Both the position numbers and the translations under genes were made by a program. Positions 19,250 to 28,342 of a stretch of DNA of 64,000 bases are shown here, one piece after another. The stretch is from positions 23,766-87,765 of the forward strand of contig NZ_PQHZ01000027.1 in NCBI RefSeq assembly GCF_003385185.1, in the 5' to 3' direction. Source of the stretch: Amycolatopsis palatopharyngis. GTDB lineage: Bacteria > Actinomycetota > Actinomycetes > Mycobacteriales > Pseudonocardiaceae. The number at the start of each line of letters is the position of its first letter. Within the stretch, counting starts at the first letter, position 1. The notes beneath the pieces were generated by a model that had not been told where the DNA came from, ran no database searches, and saw only the letters and a list, made by a program, of their open reading frames with translations.

Positions 19250-20173
19250 TCAGGGCAGCGCGACGAACGGGCTGAGGAACGAGCGTGCGCCCGGCGCGTC
19301 GAGCCGGTAGGTGACGTTGGTGGCGTAGCACGGCGCGTCCCCGGTGATCGTGGTGGACACGAGCGTGCGCACACCGTCGATCGTCGCGAAGTTCGGTCCG
19401 CCGGAATCGCCGTAGCAGGCGCCGCCGTTGCCCTGTGGTTCGGTCATCGCGAGACGCACCCACGTCTTGTTCAGTGCGTCGAAGGAGACCGGCGCCTTCA
19501 TCCGTACGCCGCCACCGGGGTGGGTGTGCCCGCCAGGGCCGCGCTGCGCCTCCTGGGTGCCGTACCCGGCGACCACGAAGTCCGTTTCGCGGAGGCCCTG
19601 TGGTCCCAGTTGGTCGAGCTCGCCTGCCGAGGGCAGCGCCGCCGGGGTGAACGACCAGCGCTGCGCCATCTCCGCAGCGGGCACTTCGATCACCGCGATG
19701 TCGTGGGAGTCGGCCGAATTGCCAGGGTAGGCCGGGTCCGAGTGAGCCGAACCCTCGACGCCGACGCTGCGCGCGACGGAGGTGGGCTGCCCGGGGAACC
19801 GCTGCGCGGCCGCGTCGAGCCCGGCCTGCACGTCCTGCTCGAGCGAGACGTAGAACCGTACGTTGTCCGGCCAGCCGCTCGTGCAGTGCGCGGCGGTGAG
19901 GAAGGTGCCGCCGTCGAGCATGGTGCCGGAGCAGACCCAGTCGACCCTGTCCGGTGTGGCTGGGTCTTCGTCGTTGTCCCAGGTGGCCACGAGCGCACCG
20001 ACCTCGGTGCGTTCCGGCGCCGGTGTGGCGTTGTAGGAGCTGATTCCCGATGCGGCCGTTGTGGCGCTCAGCAGCACCGCGGCGGTCGCAGCGGTGAGGG
20101 TGAGCGCGCGGCGGGTGGCCCTGGCCGAGCGTGACGACCCGGGGCGATGTGACACGAAGGAGTGATCTGTCAT
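19250..20173 (-). CDS. Secreted trypsin-like serine protease (S1 family)
   Basis: A 307-residue exported protease. The N terminus has a basic stretch and hydrophobic segment typical of a long Sec or Tat-like signal (about 15-44). The catalytic triad is visible as TAAHC (His), DSHDIAVIEV (Asp) and CYGDSGGPN (Ser, about residue 260). The Asn after GGP and the Cys pairs are as in other actinomycete S1 enzymes. ATG 20173 is favoured; the frame continues 20 codons upstream but without signal-like sequence. It is convergent with murA. Confidence 0.85.
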   Translation of the reverse strand: MTDHSFVSHRPGSSRSARATRRALTLTAATAAVLLSATTAASGISSYNATPAPERTEVGALVATWDNDEDPATPDRVDWVCSGTMLDGGTFLTAAHCTSGWPDNVRFYVSLEQDVQAGLDAAAQRFPGQPTSVARSVGVEGSAHSDPAYPGNSADSHDIAVIEVPAAEMAQRWSFTPAALPSAGELDQLGPQGLRETDFVVAGYGTQEAQRGPGGHTHPGGGVRMKAPVSFDALNKTWVRLAMTEPQGNGGACYGDSGGPNFATIDGVRTLVSTTITGDAPCYATNVTYRLDAPGARSFLSPFVALP

Positions 20174-20238
20174 GGCGAGGAACTCACCACGCGGGTGTCC
20201 CGCAGTCAAGGCTTTCGGTGCAGCTTCGGGCAACTGGC

Positions 20239-20865
20239 TCAGGACTGGGCTGCCAGTGCCACACCGAAGCCGATCAGAGCGCTGCCGGTAACGGCGTCGA
20301 GCGAGCGGCGCACCTTCCTGCGCTGGAGCCAGGCCCGAACCTTGTGCACGAAGAACAGCATCAGCAGGAGCCAGATACTGCCGAGGACGGCCACGGTGTA
20401 GGCCAGCACAAGTGCGTCGAGCACGGAGGTGGTCGCGGGGTTGAGGAACTGGGGCAGCACCGAGAGGTACAGGACGAGCACCTTCGGATTGGTCACGTTG
20501 GACAGGAACCCCTCGCGCCAGCGACGGAACCCTGAGGACTTGGCCTGTTTGGTGTCCTGAAGGGTGCCGTAGTTACCGCGCCAGGCGGCCCGCAACGCCT
20601 GGAAGCCCAGGTAGCAGAGGTAGGCGACGCCGAGCCAGCGCAGGGTGAGAAACAGCGGCTGCGAATGGGCGATGATCGCGCCGAGCCCGAGAGCGGCCGC
20701 GCTGCCCTGCACGGCGTTGCCGCTGAAGATGCCGAAGACCGACATCAGCCCGCCTCGCCAGCCGGCGGCCAGCGAGTTCTTCAGGGTCACCATCGTGTCC
20801 GGACCGGGGGCGATGACCACCAGCACGACGACCACGAGATAGCTGCCGTACACACTCCACGTCAC
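20239..20865 (-). CDS. LysE/RhtB-family exporter
   Basis: A 208-residue inner-membrane protein with about six hydrophobic segments and the LysE/RhtB N-terminal signature IAPGPDTMVTLKNSLAAG (about 19-36). Family members export amino acids such as lysine, homoserine or threonine; the substrate here is unknown. The C-terminal part has NVTNPKVLVLYLSVLPQF (about 113-130), a second family hallmark. It is transcribed divergently from the mutase gene. Confidence 0.88.
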   Translation of the reverse strand: MTWSVYGSYLVVVVLVVIAPGPDTMVTLKNSLAAGWRGGLMSVFGIFSGNAVQGSAAALGLGAIIAHSQPLFLTLRWLGVAYLCYLGFQALRAAWRGNYGTLQDTKQAKSSGFRRWREGFLSNVTNPKVLVLYLSVLPQFLNPATTSVLDALVLAYTVAVLGSIWLLLMLFFVHKVRAWLQRRKVRRSLDAVTGSALIGFGVALAAQS

Positions 20866-21018
20866 ACTGATCGACCCTAACGGGTGATGAGCCGTGACTC
20901 CGTCGGATTTTCGTCACAGTGTTGGCGGGCGCTGCCCGTGCTGGACGTGTCGAGTTCCACTCGTCACAAAATGTTACCGACGAGTATGCTGGGTCGGTCG
21001 TCGATCGGGAGGTTTGTC

Positions 21019-23043
21019 GTGCCCTATCCATCGGATCGTGAACTCGATCGTCCATGGGTCATGCGGACCTACGCGGGCCACTCCTCGGCGGCCGCGTCGA
21101 ACGAGCTCTACCGGCGCAACCTGGCCAAGGGGCAGACCGGGCTCTCGGTGGCCTTCGACCTGCCGACGCAGACCGGGTACGACCCGGACCACAAGCTCGC
21201 CAAGGGGGAGGTCGGCAAGGTCGGGGTGCCGGTCTCGCACATCGGGGACATGCGCCAGCTGTTCGCTGGAATCCCGCTCGCCGAGGCGAACACCTCGATG
21301 ACGATCAACGCGCCCGCGATGTGGCTGCTCGCGTTGTACGTCTCGGTGGCCGAGGAGCAGGCCGAGCAGGAGGGCCGGGACGTCGATGAGGTGCTGGCAA
21401 AGCTGACCGGCACCACGCAGAACGACATCATCAAGGAGTACCTGTCCCGGGGGACCTACATCTTCCCGCCGGGACCGAGCCTGCGGCTGATCACCGACAT
21501 GATCGCGTGGACCGTGCACCACGTACCCAAGTGGAATCCGATCAACATCTGCAGCTACCACCTGCAGGAGGCAGGGGCGACTCCGACGCACGAGGTCGCC
21601 TACGCCTTGTGCACCGCCATCTCGGTACTCGACGCCGTACGCGACTCCGGTCAGGTCGACGCCGACGATATGGCCAAGGTGGTCGCGCGGATCTCCTTCT
21701 TCGTCAACGCCGGTGTGCGGTTCGTCGAGGAAATGTCCAAGATGCGCGCCTTCACCGAGTTGTGGGACGAGATCACCGCCGAGCGCTACGGCGTCACCGA
21801 CGCGAAGGCGCGCAGGTTGCGTTACGGCGTCCAGGTCAACTCACTCGGCCTGACCGAGGCGCAGCCGGAGAACAACGTGCAGCGGATCGTGCTGGAGATG
21901 CTCGCGGTGACCCTGTCGCGGGGGTCGCGGGCCAGGGCGATCCAGCTGCCGGCGTGGAACGAGGCGCTGGGCCTGCCGAGGCCGTGGGACCAGCAGTGGG
22001 CGCTGCGGATGCAGCAGGTGCTCGCGTTCGAGACCGACCTGCTGGAGTACGAGGACATCTTCGACGGTTCGCGGGTTATCGAGGCGAAGGTCGAAGAGAT
22101 CAAGACCGGCGCCCGCGAGGAGATCGCCAGGGTGCAGGAGCTCGGAGGAGCCGTCGCGGCCGTCGAGAGCGGCTACATGAAGTCGCAGCTGGTGTCCTCG
22201 CTCGCCGAGTACCGGCGGGGCATGGAGGCGGGCGAGCGGGTGCTCGTCGGCGTCAACAAGTTCGACACCACCGAGCCGAGCCCGCTGCAGGCCGAGGGCG
22301 CGAAAGCCATCGAGACGGTGGATCCCGCGGTCGAGAAGGAAGCGGTCGCGGCGATCGAGAAATGGCGCGAGCAGCGTGACGGTGAGCAGGTCGAGGCCGC
22401 GCTGCAGGGACTGCGCATGGTCGCGAAGACCTCGCAGAACCTGTTCGACGCGACGCTGGAGTGCGCGCGGGCAGGTGTCACGACGGGGGAGTGGTCGGGG
22501 GCGCTGCGCGAGGTGTTCGGCGAGTACCGGGCTCCCACCGGGGTGTCGGGGGCTTCGATGTCCTCGGGCGGCGTGGCCGAGATCGAGCGGGTCCGGGAGC
22601 GGGTCAAGGCGACGAGCGAGGAACTCGGGGAGCGGCTGCGGATCCTGGTCGGCAAACCCGGGCTCGACGGGCACTCAAACGGCGCGGAGCAGGTGGCCGT
22701 GCGGGCTCGCGACACCGGTTTCGAGGTCGTGTACCAGGGCATCCGGCTGACGCCCGAGCAGATCGTGGCCGCCGCCGTACAGGAGGGCGTGCATGTGGTC
22801 GGCCTGTCGGTGCTCTCCGGCTCACACCTCGAGGTGGTGCCGGAGGTGGTGGACGGGCTGCACGCGGCCGGAGCGGGTGACATCCCGGTGATCGTCGGCG
22901 GAATCATCCCGCCCGACGATGCGAAGCTGCTGACCGAGCGGGGCATCGCCGCCGTGTTCACGCCGAAGGACTACGAGCTGACGGAGATCATGGACGGCAT
23001 CGTGACCATCGTGCGCGAGGCGAACGGACTGCCAGGACGGTAG
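21019..23043 (+). CDS. meaA: Adenosylcobalamin-dependent acyl-CoA mutase (MeaA / ethylmalonyl-CoA mutase type)
   Basis: A 674-residue single-chain mutase. It has a TIM-barrel substrate domain (about 1-510; RTYAGHSSAAASNELYR and AFDLPTQTGYDPDH) and a C-terminal B12-binding domain (about 540-670) with the base-off motif GKPGLDGHSNG. Actinobacterial proteins of this layout are called MeaA and act as ethylmalonyl-CoA mutase in the ethylmalonyl-CoA pathway or in precursor supply. Methylmalonyl- or isobutyryl-CoA activity cannot be excluded. GTG 21019 is chosen because gggagg lies 6 bp upstream; the frame extends to 20884. Neither ccr nor a partner mutase subunit is adjacent. Confidence 0.85.
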   Translation: MPYPSDRELDRPWVMRTYAGHSSAAASNELYRRNLAKGQTGLSVAFDLPTQTGYDPDHKLAKGEVGKVGVPVSHIGDMRQLFAGIPLAEANTSMTINAPAMWLLALYVSVAEEQAEQEGRDVDEVLAKLTGTTQNDIIKEYLSRGTYIFPPGPSLRLITDMIAWTVHHVPKWNPINICSYHLQEAGATPTHEVAYALCTAISVLDAVRDSGQVDADDMAKVVARISFFVNAGVRFVEEMSKMRAFTELWDEITAERYGVTDAKARRLRYGVQVNSLGLTEAQPENNVQRIVLEMLAVTLSRGSRARAIQLPAWNEALGLPRPWDQQWALRMQQVLAFETDLLEYEDIFDGSRVIEAKVEEIKTGAREEIARVQELGGAVAAVESGYMKSQLVSSLAEYRRGMEAGERVLVGVNKFDTTEPSPLQAEGAKAIETVDPAVEKEAVAAIEKWREQRDGEQVEAALQGLRMVAKTSQNLFDATLECARAGVTTGEWSGALREVFGEYRAPTGVSGASMSSGGVAEIERVRERVKATSEELGERLRILVGKPGLDGHSNGAEQVAVRARDTGFEVVYQGIRLTPEQIVAAAVQEGVHVVGLSVLSGSHLEVVPEVVDGLHAAGAGDIPVIVGGIIPPDDAKLLTERGIAAVFTPKDYELTEIMDGIVTIVREANGLPGR

Positions 23044-23154
23044 GCGATCTCTATCCGGTAACGGCGGGTATGGAGTTTCCGAACCTGCTTTGAGCCTCTT
23101 CAGTGATGCCCTAACGTTCGGTGACTACGGGACGATCACGGAAGGGGCAGGACG

Positions 23155-24066
23155 ATGAATCAGGGCAAGTGGACTCGGCGAGAGTTCTTCCGACGTTCTG
23201 CAGTGGCGGGTGCCGTAGCCATCGGCGGTCCGGTCTTCCTGTCGGCCTGCTCCGAAGTCCCAGAGACCGGTGGGGACGGTGCTGTCAACACCCTGCAGCG
23301 TGCCCGGGACGCTGGCACTATCAAGATTGGTATTGCCGGGGAGATTCCCTATGGCTTCACAGAGGACGGAGAGGTCACCGGCGAGTCTCCAGAGGTGGCC
23401 AAGGCGGTGTTCGAAGCCATGGGTATCCCTAACGTCGAGGCAACCCAAGTGGAGTTCGGTCAGTTGATTCCGGCGCTCAACGCCGGTCAGTTCGACATGG
23501 TGGCCGCCGGTATGGCGATTCTGCCCGACCGTTGTGCGAACGCCGCATTCTCGCACGTCGACTACATCACGCCGACGGCTTTCCTGGTCCCGAAGGGAAA
23601 CCCGCAGCAGGTGCTCAACTTCGACGACGTGAAGGCAAAGGGGGTGAACCTCGCGGTGCTGTCCGGCACCGTCGAACAGCAGGTGGCTGTCGCGCTCGGC
23701 GTCCCAGACGAGCAGATCCAGACCTATGACGGACAACCGGAACTTCTGCAGGCGCTGCTCGCAAATCGCGCCTACGCGGGTGCGTTGACCGACATCTCGC
23801 TGAAGGCCTTGCTGGAGCAGAATCCGGACGCTGCCCTCGAAGTGACCGACGGCTTCGTTCCCATGGTCGATGGTGAGGAGCAGATCCAGGCGGGTGGGTT
23901 CGTCTTCCGAAAGGGCGAGGACGAGATCCTCGAAGCGTTCAACACCGAACTGGAGAAGCTGCAGTCCAGCGGGCGGTGGCTGGAGATCGTCAAGCCCTTT
24001 GGTTTCACTGAGGACAACCTGCCGCCGGATGACGTGACGACCGAGCAGCTCTGCGCGACAGCGTGA
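23155..24066 (+). CDS. ehuB: Ectoine/hydroxyectoine ABC transporter substrate-binding lipoprotein, EhuB-like (copy 1)
   Basis: Captures the solute outside the membrane for the importer encoded downstream. The 303-residue protein has a twin-arginine motif (TRREFF, residues 7-12) and a lipobox LSAC with Cys32, so it is an exported lipoprotein. The mature part is a type-3 (SBP_3) binding domain with the EhuB pattern TGESPEVAKAV, FDMVAAGMAILPDRC and VPKGNP. Ectoine specificity is inferred from this similarity and from the ehuBCDA order. A 111-bp gap upstream holds the likely promoter. Confidence 0.85.
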   Translation: MNQGKWTRREFFRRSAVAGAVAIGGPVFLSACSEVPETGGDGAVNTLQRARDAGTIKIGIAGEIPYGFTEDGEVTGESPEVAKAVFEAMGIPNVEATQVEFGQLIPALNAGQFDMVAAGMAILPDRCANAAFSHVDYITPTAFLVPKGNPQQVLNFDDVKAKGVNLAVLSGTVEQQVAVALGVPDEQIQTYDGQPELLQALLANRAYAGALTDISLKALLEQNPDAALEVTDGFVPMVDGEEQIQAGGFVFRKGEDEILEAFNTELEKLQSSGRWLEIVKPFGFTEDNLPPDDVTTEQLCATA

Positions 24067-24093
24067 TCGCGCTACGGCGCCGGTAGACCGACC

Positions 24094-24831
24094 ATGTTCG
24101 ACAATCTTCCTCTGTTCGTTTCCACGATTCTCGACGGTCTGGTACTCACACTTGAGGCGACCTTGGGTGGAATCGTGCTTGCCACCGTGCTGTCCTTTGT
24201 ATTCGGACTCGCGATGCTCTCCGACCGTGTGCTGGTCCGGGTCGTGTCGCGTACCTACGTCGAATTCTGGCGCGGTACGTCCGAAGTGGTCCAGCTGTTG
24301 TGGATCTACTTCGTGCTCCCGGTGTTGACCGGTTTCCAGATCGTGCCGCTGTGGGCGGGCATTCTCGTGCTCGGGCTCAACTTCGGGGCGTACGGGGCGG
24401 AGATCGTTCGGGGCGCGATCCAGTCGGTACCGAAGGCGCAGTACGAGGGATGTGTGGCTCTCAGTCTGACACCCGCGCAACGGATGCGGCGGGTGATCCT
24501 GCCGCAGGCCTTGGTGGACATGGTGCCACCGTTCAACAATCTGTTCATCCAGCTGCTCAAGGGCAGCGCGTTGCTGACGTTCATCACTGTGCATGAGATG
24601 ACTTACCAGGCGCGGGAGGTCCTGCTCAACAGGTTCACCAATCAGGCGCTGCTCATCTGGACACTCACCTTGCTGGCCTACCTGGCACTGTCCATCCTGA
24701 TCACCTTCGGCATGCGCTGGCTGGAACGCTGGACCGCGGCACAGGTCGGTAGGACACCGACGAGACGGACTTCCTTCCGAGAGAGGTACCGCGCTGCTGC
24801 GCCTCCGTCAGCTGGTGGAGGCGGGGTATGA
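24094..24831 (+). CDS. ehuC: Ectoine-type ABC transporter permease, EhuC-like (copy 1)
   Basis: A 245-residue inner-membrane permease of the His/Glu/Gln/Arg ABC family, with five hydrophobic segments. The EAA-loop region GAIQSVPKAQYEGCVALSL is near residue 108, where the ATPase docks. It starts 27 bp after ehuB and its stop codon overlaps the start of ehuD (ATGA, 24828-24831), so translation of the two permeases is probably coupled. The C terminus is Arg/Thr-rich and lies in the cytoplasm. Confidence 0.86.
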   Translation: MFDNLPLFVSTILDGLVLTLEATLGGIVLATVLSFVFGLAMLSDRVLVRVVSRTYVEFWRGTSEVVQLLWIYFVLPVLTGFQIVPLWAGILVLGLNFGAYGAEIVRGAIQSVPKAQYEGCVALSLTPAQRMRRVILPQALVDMVPPFNNLFIQLLKGSALLTFITVHEMTYQAREVLLNRFTNQALLIWTLTLLAYLALSILITFGMRWLERWTAAQVGRTPTRRTSFRERYRAAAPPSAGGGGV

Positions 24832-25484
24832 CCTGGGACTGGGAGTTCGCCTGGGAGGCGCTACCGGTCGTGTTGGACGGCCTGCTAGTCACCTTCCAGG
24901 CGACCGTGCTGGGGTCGATAGTCGCCTACGCACTGGGTTTGGTCTTCGCCCTAATGCGGCGCTCTCCGATCCGGGTGGTCAGTACCGCCACCTGGCTGCT
25001 GATCGAGTTCATCCGGAGCACACCGCTGCTGGTGCAGCTCTTCTTCCTGTTCTTCGTGCTCCCGGGATTCGGGGTGACACTGTCCCCACTGGTTGCTGGT
25101 GTCATCGGGCTCGGCCTGCACTACGCGTGCTACACAGCTGAGGTATATCGTGCCGGGATCGAAGGCGTCCCTCCCGGGCAGTGGGAGGCAGCTACGGCAT
25201 TGAGTCTGCCGAGGTCACGGACGTGGAGCGGCATCATCCTGCCGCAAGCGATCCCACGAGTGCTGCCCGCGCTGGGTAACTACACGATCTCGATGTTCAA
25301 AGAGACCCCCCTGCTGTTCGCGATCGGGCTCCCGGACATCGTGGGCGAGGCGTTCGAGTTCGCTTCACTGAACTTCCGCTACGTCGAGCCCATTACCATC
25401 GCAGGTATCTTGTTCCTGTTGCTCAGTTACCCGTCCTCATTAATCGTTCGATACTTGGAGCGTCGTTTTGGCCTCACACACTGA
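24828..25484 (+). CDS. ehuD: Ectoine-type ABC transporter permease, EhuD-like (copy 1)
   Basis: A 218-residue second permease of the heterodimeric channel. It has about five membrane segments and the EAA loop AGIEGVPPGQWEAATALSL near residue 107. The N terminus MTWDWEFAWEALPVVLDGL is typical of EhuD. It overlaps ehuC by 4 bp and ehuA by 17 bp, so the operon is compact. Confidence 0.86.
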   Translation: MTWDWEFAWEALPVVLDGLLVTFQATVLGSIVAYALGLVFALMRRSPIRVVSTATWLLIEFIRSTPLLVQLFFLFFVLPGFGVTLSPLVAGVIGLGLHYACYTAEVYRAGIEGVPPGQWEAATALSLPRSRTWSGIILPQAIPRVLPALGNYTISMFKETPLLFAIGLPDIVGEAFEFASLNFRYVEPITIAGILFLLLSYPSSLIVRYLERRFGLTH

Positions 25485-26277
25485 CACCCCCTCGGCCACG
25501 GCCACCGATGTGATGATCCGCTTCGAAGGTGTCATCAAGAAGTTCGGTGACAATGTCGTGCTGCGCGAGCTGGACTTCGAGGTGAAGCCAGGCGAGTTCG
25601 TCACCCTGATCGGACCGAGTGGTTCGGGCAAAACGACGATCCTACGACTGTTGATGACGTTGGAGAAGGTCAACGGCGGGAAAATCTATGTCGGTGATGA
25701 ATGCCTGACCCACACAGACCGTGGGGGCAAGATGGTGCCTGCCGACGAGAAGCATCTCCGCAAGGTGCGTCGGAGGATCGGCATGGTCTTCCAGCAGTTC
25801 AACCTGTTCCCCAACATGAAGGTGCTGCAGAACATCACCGAGGCACCGGTGCGCACCCTCGGCCTGTCGAAGGAAGAGGCCGAGAAGCGGGCCAGGGAAC
25901 TGCTTGAGATGGTCGGTCTGAGCGACAAGGTCGATGCCCATCCGTCCCAGCTTTCCGGTGGCCAGCAGCAGCGTGTCGCCATTGCCAGGGCGCTGGCGAT
26001 GCAACCGGACGTGTTGCTGCTGGACGAGGTGACCTCCGCGTTGGACCCGGAGCTGGTCGCCGGTGTCCTGGCGGTGTTGAAGGAGATCGCGTCCCGGACT
26101 GACATCACGATCCTGTGTGTCACTCACGAGATGCAGTTCGCCCGCGATGTGTCGGATCGGGTGATGATGTTCGACCACGGCCAGGTCATCGAGGAAGCTG
26201 ACCCGGAAAAGCTCTTCACCGACCCGGACCACGAGCGCACCAGGGAGTTCCTGCACGCCGTCATTGATCGGGCGTAA
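25468..26277 (+). CDS. ehuA: Ectoine-type ABC transporter ATPase, EhuA-like (copy 1)
   Basis: Drives the importer by ATP hydrolysis at the membrane's inner face. The 269-residue protein has Walker A GPSGSGKT (49-56), the Q-loop in VFQQFNLF (about 108), signature LSGGQQQR (162-169), Walker B DVLLLDE (181-187) and the H-loop VTHEM. LLDEV instead of the commoner LLDEP after Walker B also occurs in EhuA proteins. TTG 25468 is used, with ggag 8 bp upstream; GTG 25510 would shorten it by 14 residues. Its closest relative in the window is the decayed copy at 30192-30663. Confidence 0.9.
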   Translation: MASHTDTPSATATDVMIRFEGVIKKFGDNVVLRELDFEVKPGEFVTLIGPSGSGKTTILRLLMTLEKVNGGKIYVGDECLTHTDRGGKMVPADEKHLRKVRRRIGMVFQQFNLFPNMKVLQNITEAPVRTLGLSKEEAEKRARELLEMVGLSDKVDAHPSQLSGGQQQRVAIARALAMQPDVLLLDEVTSALDPELVAGVLAVLKEIASRTDITILCVTHEMQFARDVSDRVMMFDHGQVIEEADPEKLFTDPDHERTREFLHAVIDRA

Positions 26278-26320
26278 GCGACCGTATCCACAGGGGGCCT
26301 CGACGCAGTACGGTCGAGGT

Positions 26321-27094
26321 ATGACCGAGTACGAGCACATCCTCGTCAAGCGTGACGGCGACACGGTCACGATCACGATGAACCGGGCCGCCCGGCGGAA
26401 CTCACTGTCCGGGGAGCACCTCGCCGAGCTACTGCAGGCCTTCAAGGAGGCAGGGGATTCCGATGCGACCGGAATCGTGTTGGCCGGCGATGGTCCCGTC
26501 TTCTCGGCGGGGCATGACTTTGGTGATGTCGCAGATCGTGACCTGAGTGGCGTGCGAGACCTGCTGCAGCTCTGCACTGAGTTGATGCGCACGATTGAGT
26601 CTGTGCCACAGGTCGTGCTCGCACGCGTCCACGGCCTGGCCACCGCCGCCGGTTGTCAGCTAGTCGCGTCCTGCGACCTGGCGATTGCGGCCGAGTCAGC
26701 GGGCTTTGCTCTCCCCGGCGGCAAGGGTGGTTGGTTCTGTCATACCCCTGCCGTCCCGGTTGCCAGGTCGATCGGTCGAAAGCGGCTGATGGAGATGGCC
26801 CTGACCGGTGATGTCGTCGACGCGAACACTGCCGAGTGGTGGGGCCTCGTAAATGCTGTCGTCCCGGATGGCGACCTTGATGACGCTGTGACCGAGTTAC
26901 TGGGCAGGGCGACCAGGGGCAGCCCCGCCAGCAGGGCGCTCGGCAAGCGGACTCTCTATGCTCAGCTGGACCGCCCCGAGGCCGAGGCGTATACGCTCGC
27001 TGTCGAGGTCATGGCTTCGGCTTCGCAGCTTCCGGCGGCAAAGGAAGGCATGGCCGCATTCCTGGAGAAGCGCAGGCCGGAGTGGCCCGAGTAG
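26321..27094 (+). CDS. Enoyl-CoA hydratase/isomerase-family protein, ECHDC3-like
   Basis: A 257-residue crotonase-fold protein. The N terminus VTITMNRAARRNSLSGEHL and the oxyanion-hole element SAGHDFGDV (about 64-72) fit the ECHDC3-type subgroup. The second helix region reads GLATAAGCQLVASCDLAIA. At the usual catalytic glutamate (LPE in active hydratases) it has LPGGKGG, so hydratase activity is doubtful. It lies 43 bp after ehuA on the same strand and is probably the last gene of the importer operon; a role in ectoine use is unproven. ATG 26321 is chosen over a frame extension overlapping ehuA. Confidence 0.75.
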   Translation: MTEYEHILVKRDGDTVTITMNRAARRNSLSGEHLAELLQAFKEAGDSDATGIVLAGDGPVFSAGHDFGDVADRDLSGVRDLLQLCTELMRTIESVPQVVLARVHGLATAAGCQLVASCDLAIAAESAGFALPGGKGGWFCHTPAVPVARSIGRKRLMEMALTGDVVDANTAEWWGLVNAVVPDGDLDDAVTELLGRATRGSPASRALGKRTLYAQLDRPEAEAYTLAVEVMASASQLPAAKEGMAAFLEKRRPEWPE

Positions 27095-27265
27095 ATTTTG
27101 CCTCACCACCCGACAGACGACGACCGGCGGTTATCTGGGTGCGGTAGTCCAGGTGCGACATCGAGCTGTCCGATCTGGACGACGGTGCCTCTGAAAGCCC
27201 GGTCACTTCGCCAAGTTCGCGTGCGTTGCACTCGGCCGTGACCTGCTGATCTAGGACCCCCTGTA

Positions 27266-27313
27266 TGCAGGCCTGCACGGCCAGTGGCGGACTGTGGTCA
27301 TTGCATAACAATG
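27266..27313. promoter_or_regulatory. Palindromes upstream of the second EhuB-like gene
   Basis: TGCAGGCCTGCA (27266-27277) is a perfect 12-bp palindrome. CATTG-CATAA-CAATG (27299-27313) is a 5-bp inverted repeat with AT-rich centre that could overlap a -10 region. They lie 66-113 bp before the GTG of the binding-protein gene. Operator function is inferred. Confidence 0.35.
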
Positions 27314-27378
27314 CGCCGCACAAGTACTGGTGATTGGATAGGGTCAAGCAACCGCCATCACCTGAACGGAGTGTTTTC

Positions 27379-28284
27379 GTGTCAGACCCGAAGGTCAACC
27401 GTCTCTCCCGCCGTGCGTTGTTGCGCTACTCGGCCATAGGGATCGCCGCCGTCGGAGGCGGAGCAGTCCTCAGCGCGTGCCAAACGACCAATCCGGACAC
27501 CGGTCAGCCCGAGTCCGAGGGTGGACTGCAGCAGCGTGTCGACTCTGGTCAGCCGATCCGACTGGCGATCGCAAATGAACCGCCCTACACCGTGTTGACT
27601 GCCGAAGGTGAGTTGACCGGTGCTGAACCCGACGTGGCCAAGGCCGTGCTCGAGCGCATGGGCATCACAAATATCGAGGGTGTGCAGACTCAATACGACT
27701 CGATGATCCCGGGCCTCACGGCCAATCGCTGGGACATGGTCACTGCCGGGATGTTCATGGATCAGGCCCGCTGCTCGCAGGTGCTCTATGCCTCGCCTGT
27801 GATCGTCTCGACCGAGTCGTTCGCGGTGCCCGCGGGCAACCCCAAGGGACTCACCACGATCGACGATGTCATGAACCAGGATGTGCAGGTCGCTGTTTTG
27901 GCCGGCAGCTTCGAACTGCGGGCCGCCAAGTCCCTGGGTGTGCCGGAAAGCAAGCTGCCCACCTACCCCGCGGCACCGGATGCGCTACAGGGACTGGCGG
28001 ACGGTCGCGTCGACGCTGTCCTGCTGCCGACTTTGAGCCTGGAAGCAGAGAAGGAGAAGGGTGGGAACTTCGAGATAACCGCGCCGTTGGAGGACTTCCC
28101 CACCACTGGCTCCAGCGCGGCGTTCCGGCAGACGGACACCGAGTTCCAAGGAAAGTACAACGAAGAACTGAAGGCGTTCAAGGAGACGCCGGAGTTCGAG
28201 GCGATCCTGGAGAAGTGGGGCTTCTCCGCGGACGCTGCACGCAAGGCCACCACCGAGGAACTCTGCTCGGTCGAAGCAGGCTGA
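27379..28284 (+). CDS. Ectoine-type ABC transporter substrate-binding lipoprotein, EhuB-like (copy 2)
   Basis: A 301-residue binding protein related to the ehuB product above. It has Arg11-Arg12 before a hydrophobic stretch and a lipobox LSAC with Cys34. It keeps the family pattern ELTGAEPDVAKAVLERMG, WDMVTAGMFMDQARC and VPAGNP, but ligand-contacting segments differ from copy 1 (PYTVLTAEG against PYGFTEDG), so the ligand may differ. GTG 27379 follows ggag by 7 bp. The gene is convergent with the two permease genes beyond it, an unusual split for an importer. Confidence 0.82.
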   Translation: MSDPKVNRLSRRALLRYSAIGIAAVGGGAVLSACQTTNPDTGQPESEGGLQQRVDSGQPIRLAIANEPPYTVLTAEGELTGAEPDVAKAVLERMGITNIEGVQTQYDSMIPGLTANRWDMVTAGMFMDQARCSQVLYASPVIVSTESFAVPAGNPKGLTTIDDVMNQDVQVAVLAGSFELRAAKSLGVPESKLPTYPAAPDALQGLADGRVDAVLLPTLSLEAEKEKGGNFEITAPLEDFPTTGSSAAFRQTDTEFQGKYNEELKAFKETPEFEAILEKWGFSADAARKATTEELCSVEAG

Positions 28285-28295
28285 GCCTTAAGGTC

Positions 28296-28338
28296 ACGAT
28301 CGGGCCGGTACCGCCGCAGTCGGTGCCGGCCCGATCGT
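28296..28338. terminator. Bidirectional hairpin between convergent importer genes
   Basis: Arms 28296-28313 and 28321-28338 pair over 18 bp (one T-G wobble) around a 7-nt loop, centred in the 58-bp gap between the second EhuB-like gene and the convergent permease. It probably ends both transcripts. Confidence 0.85.
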
Positions 28339-28342
28339 CGTT

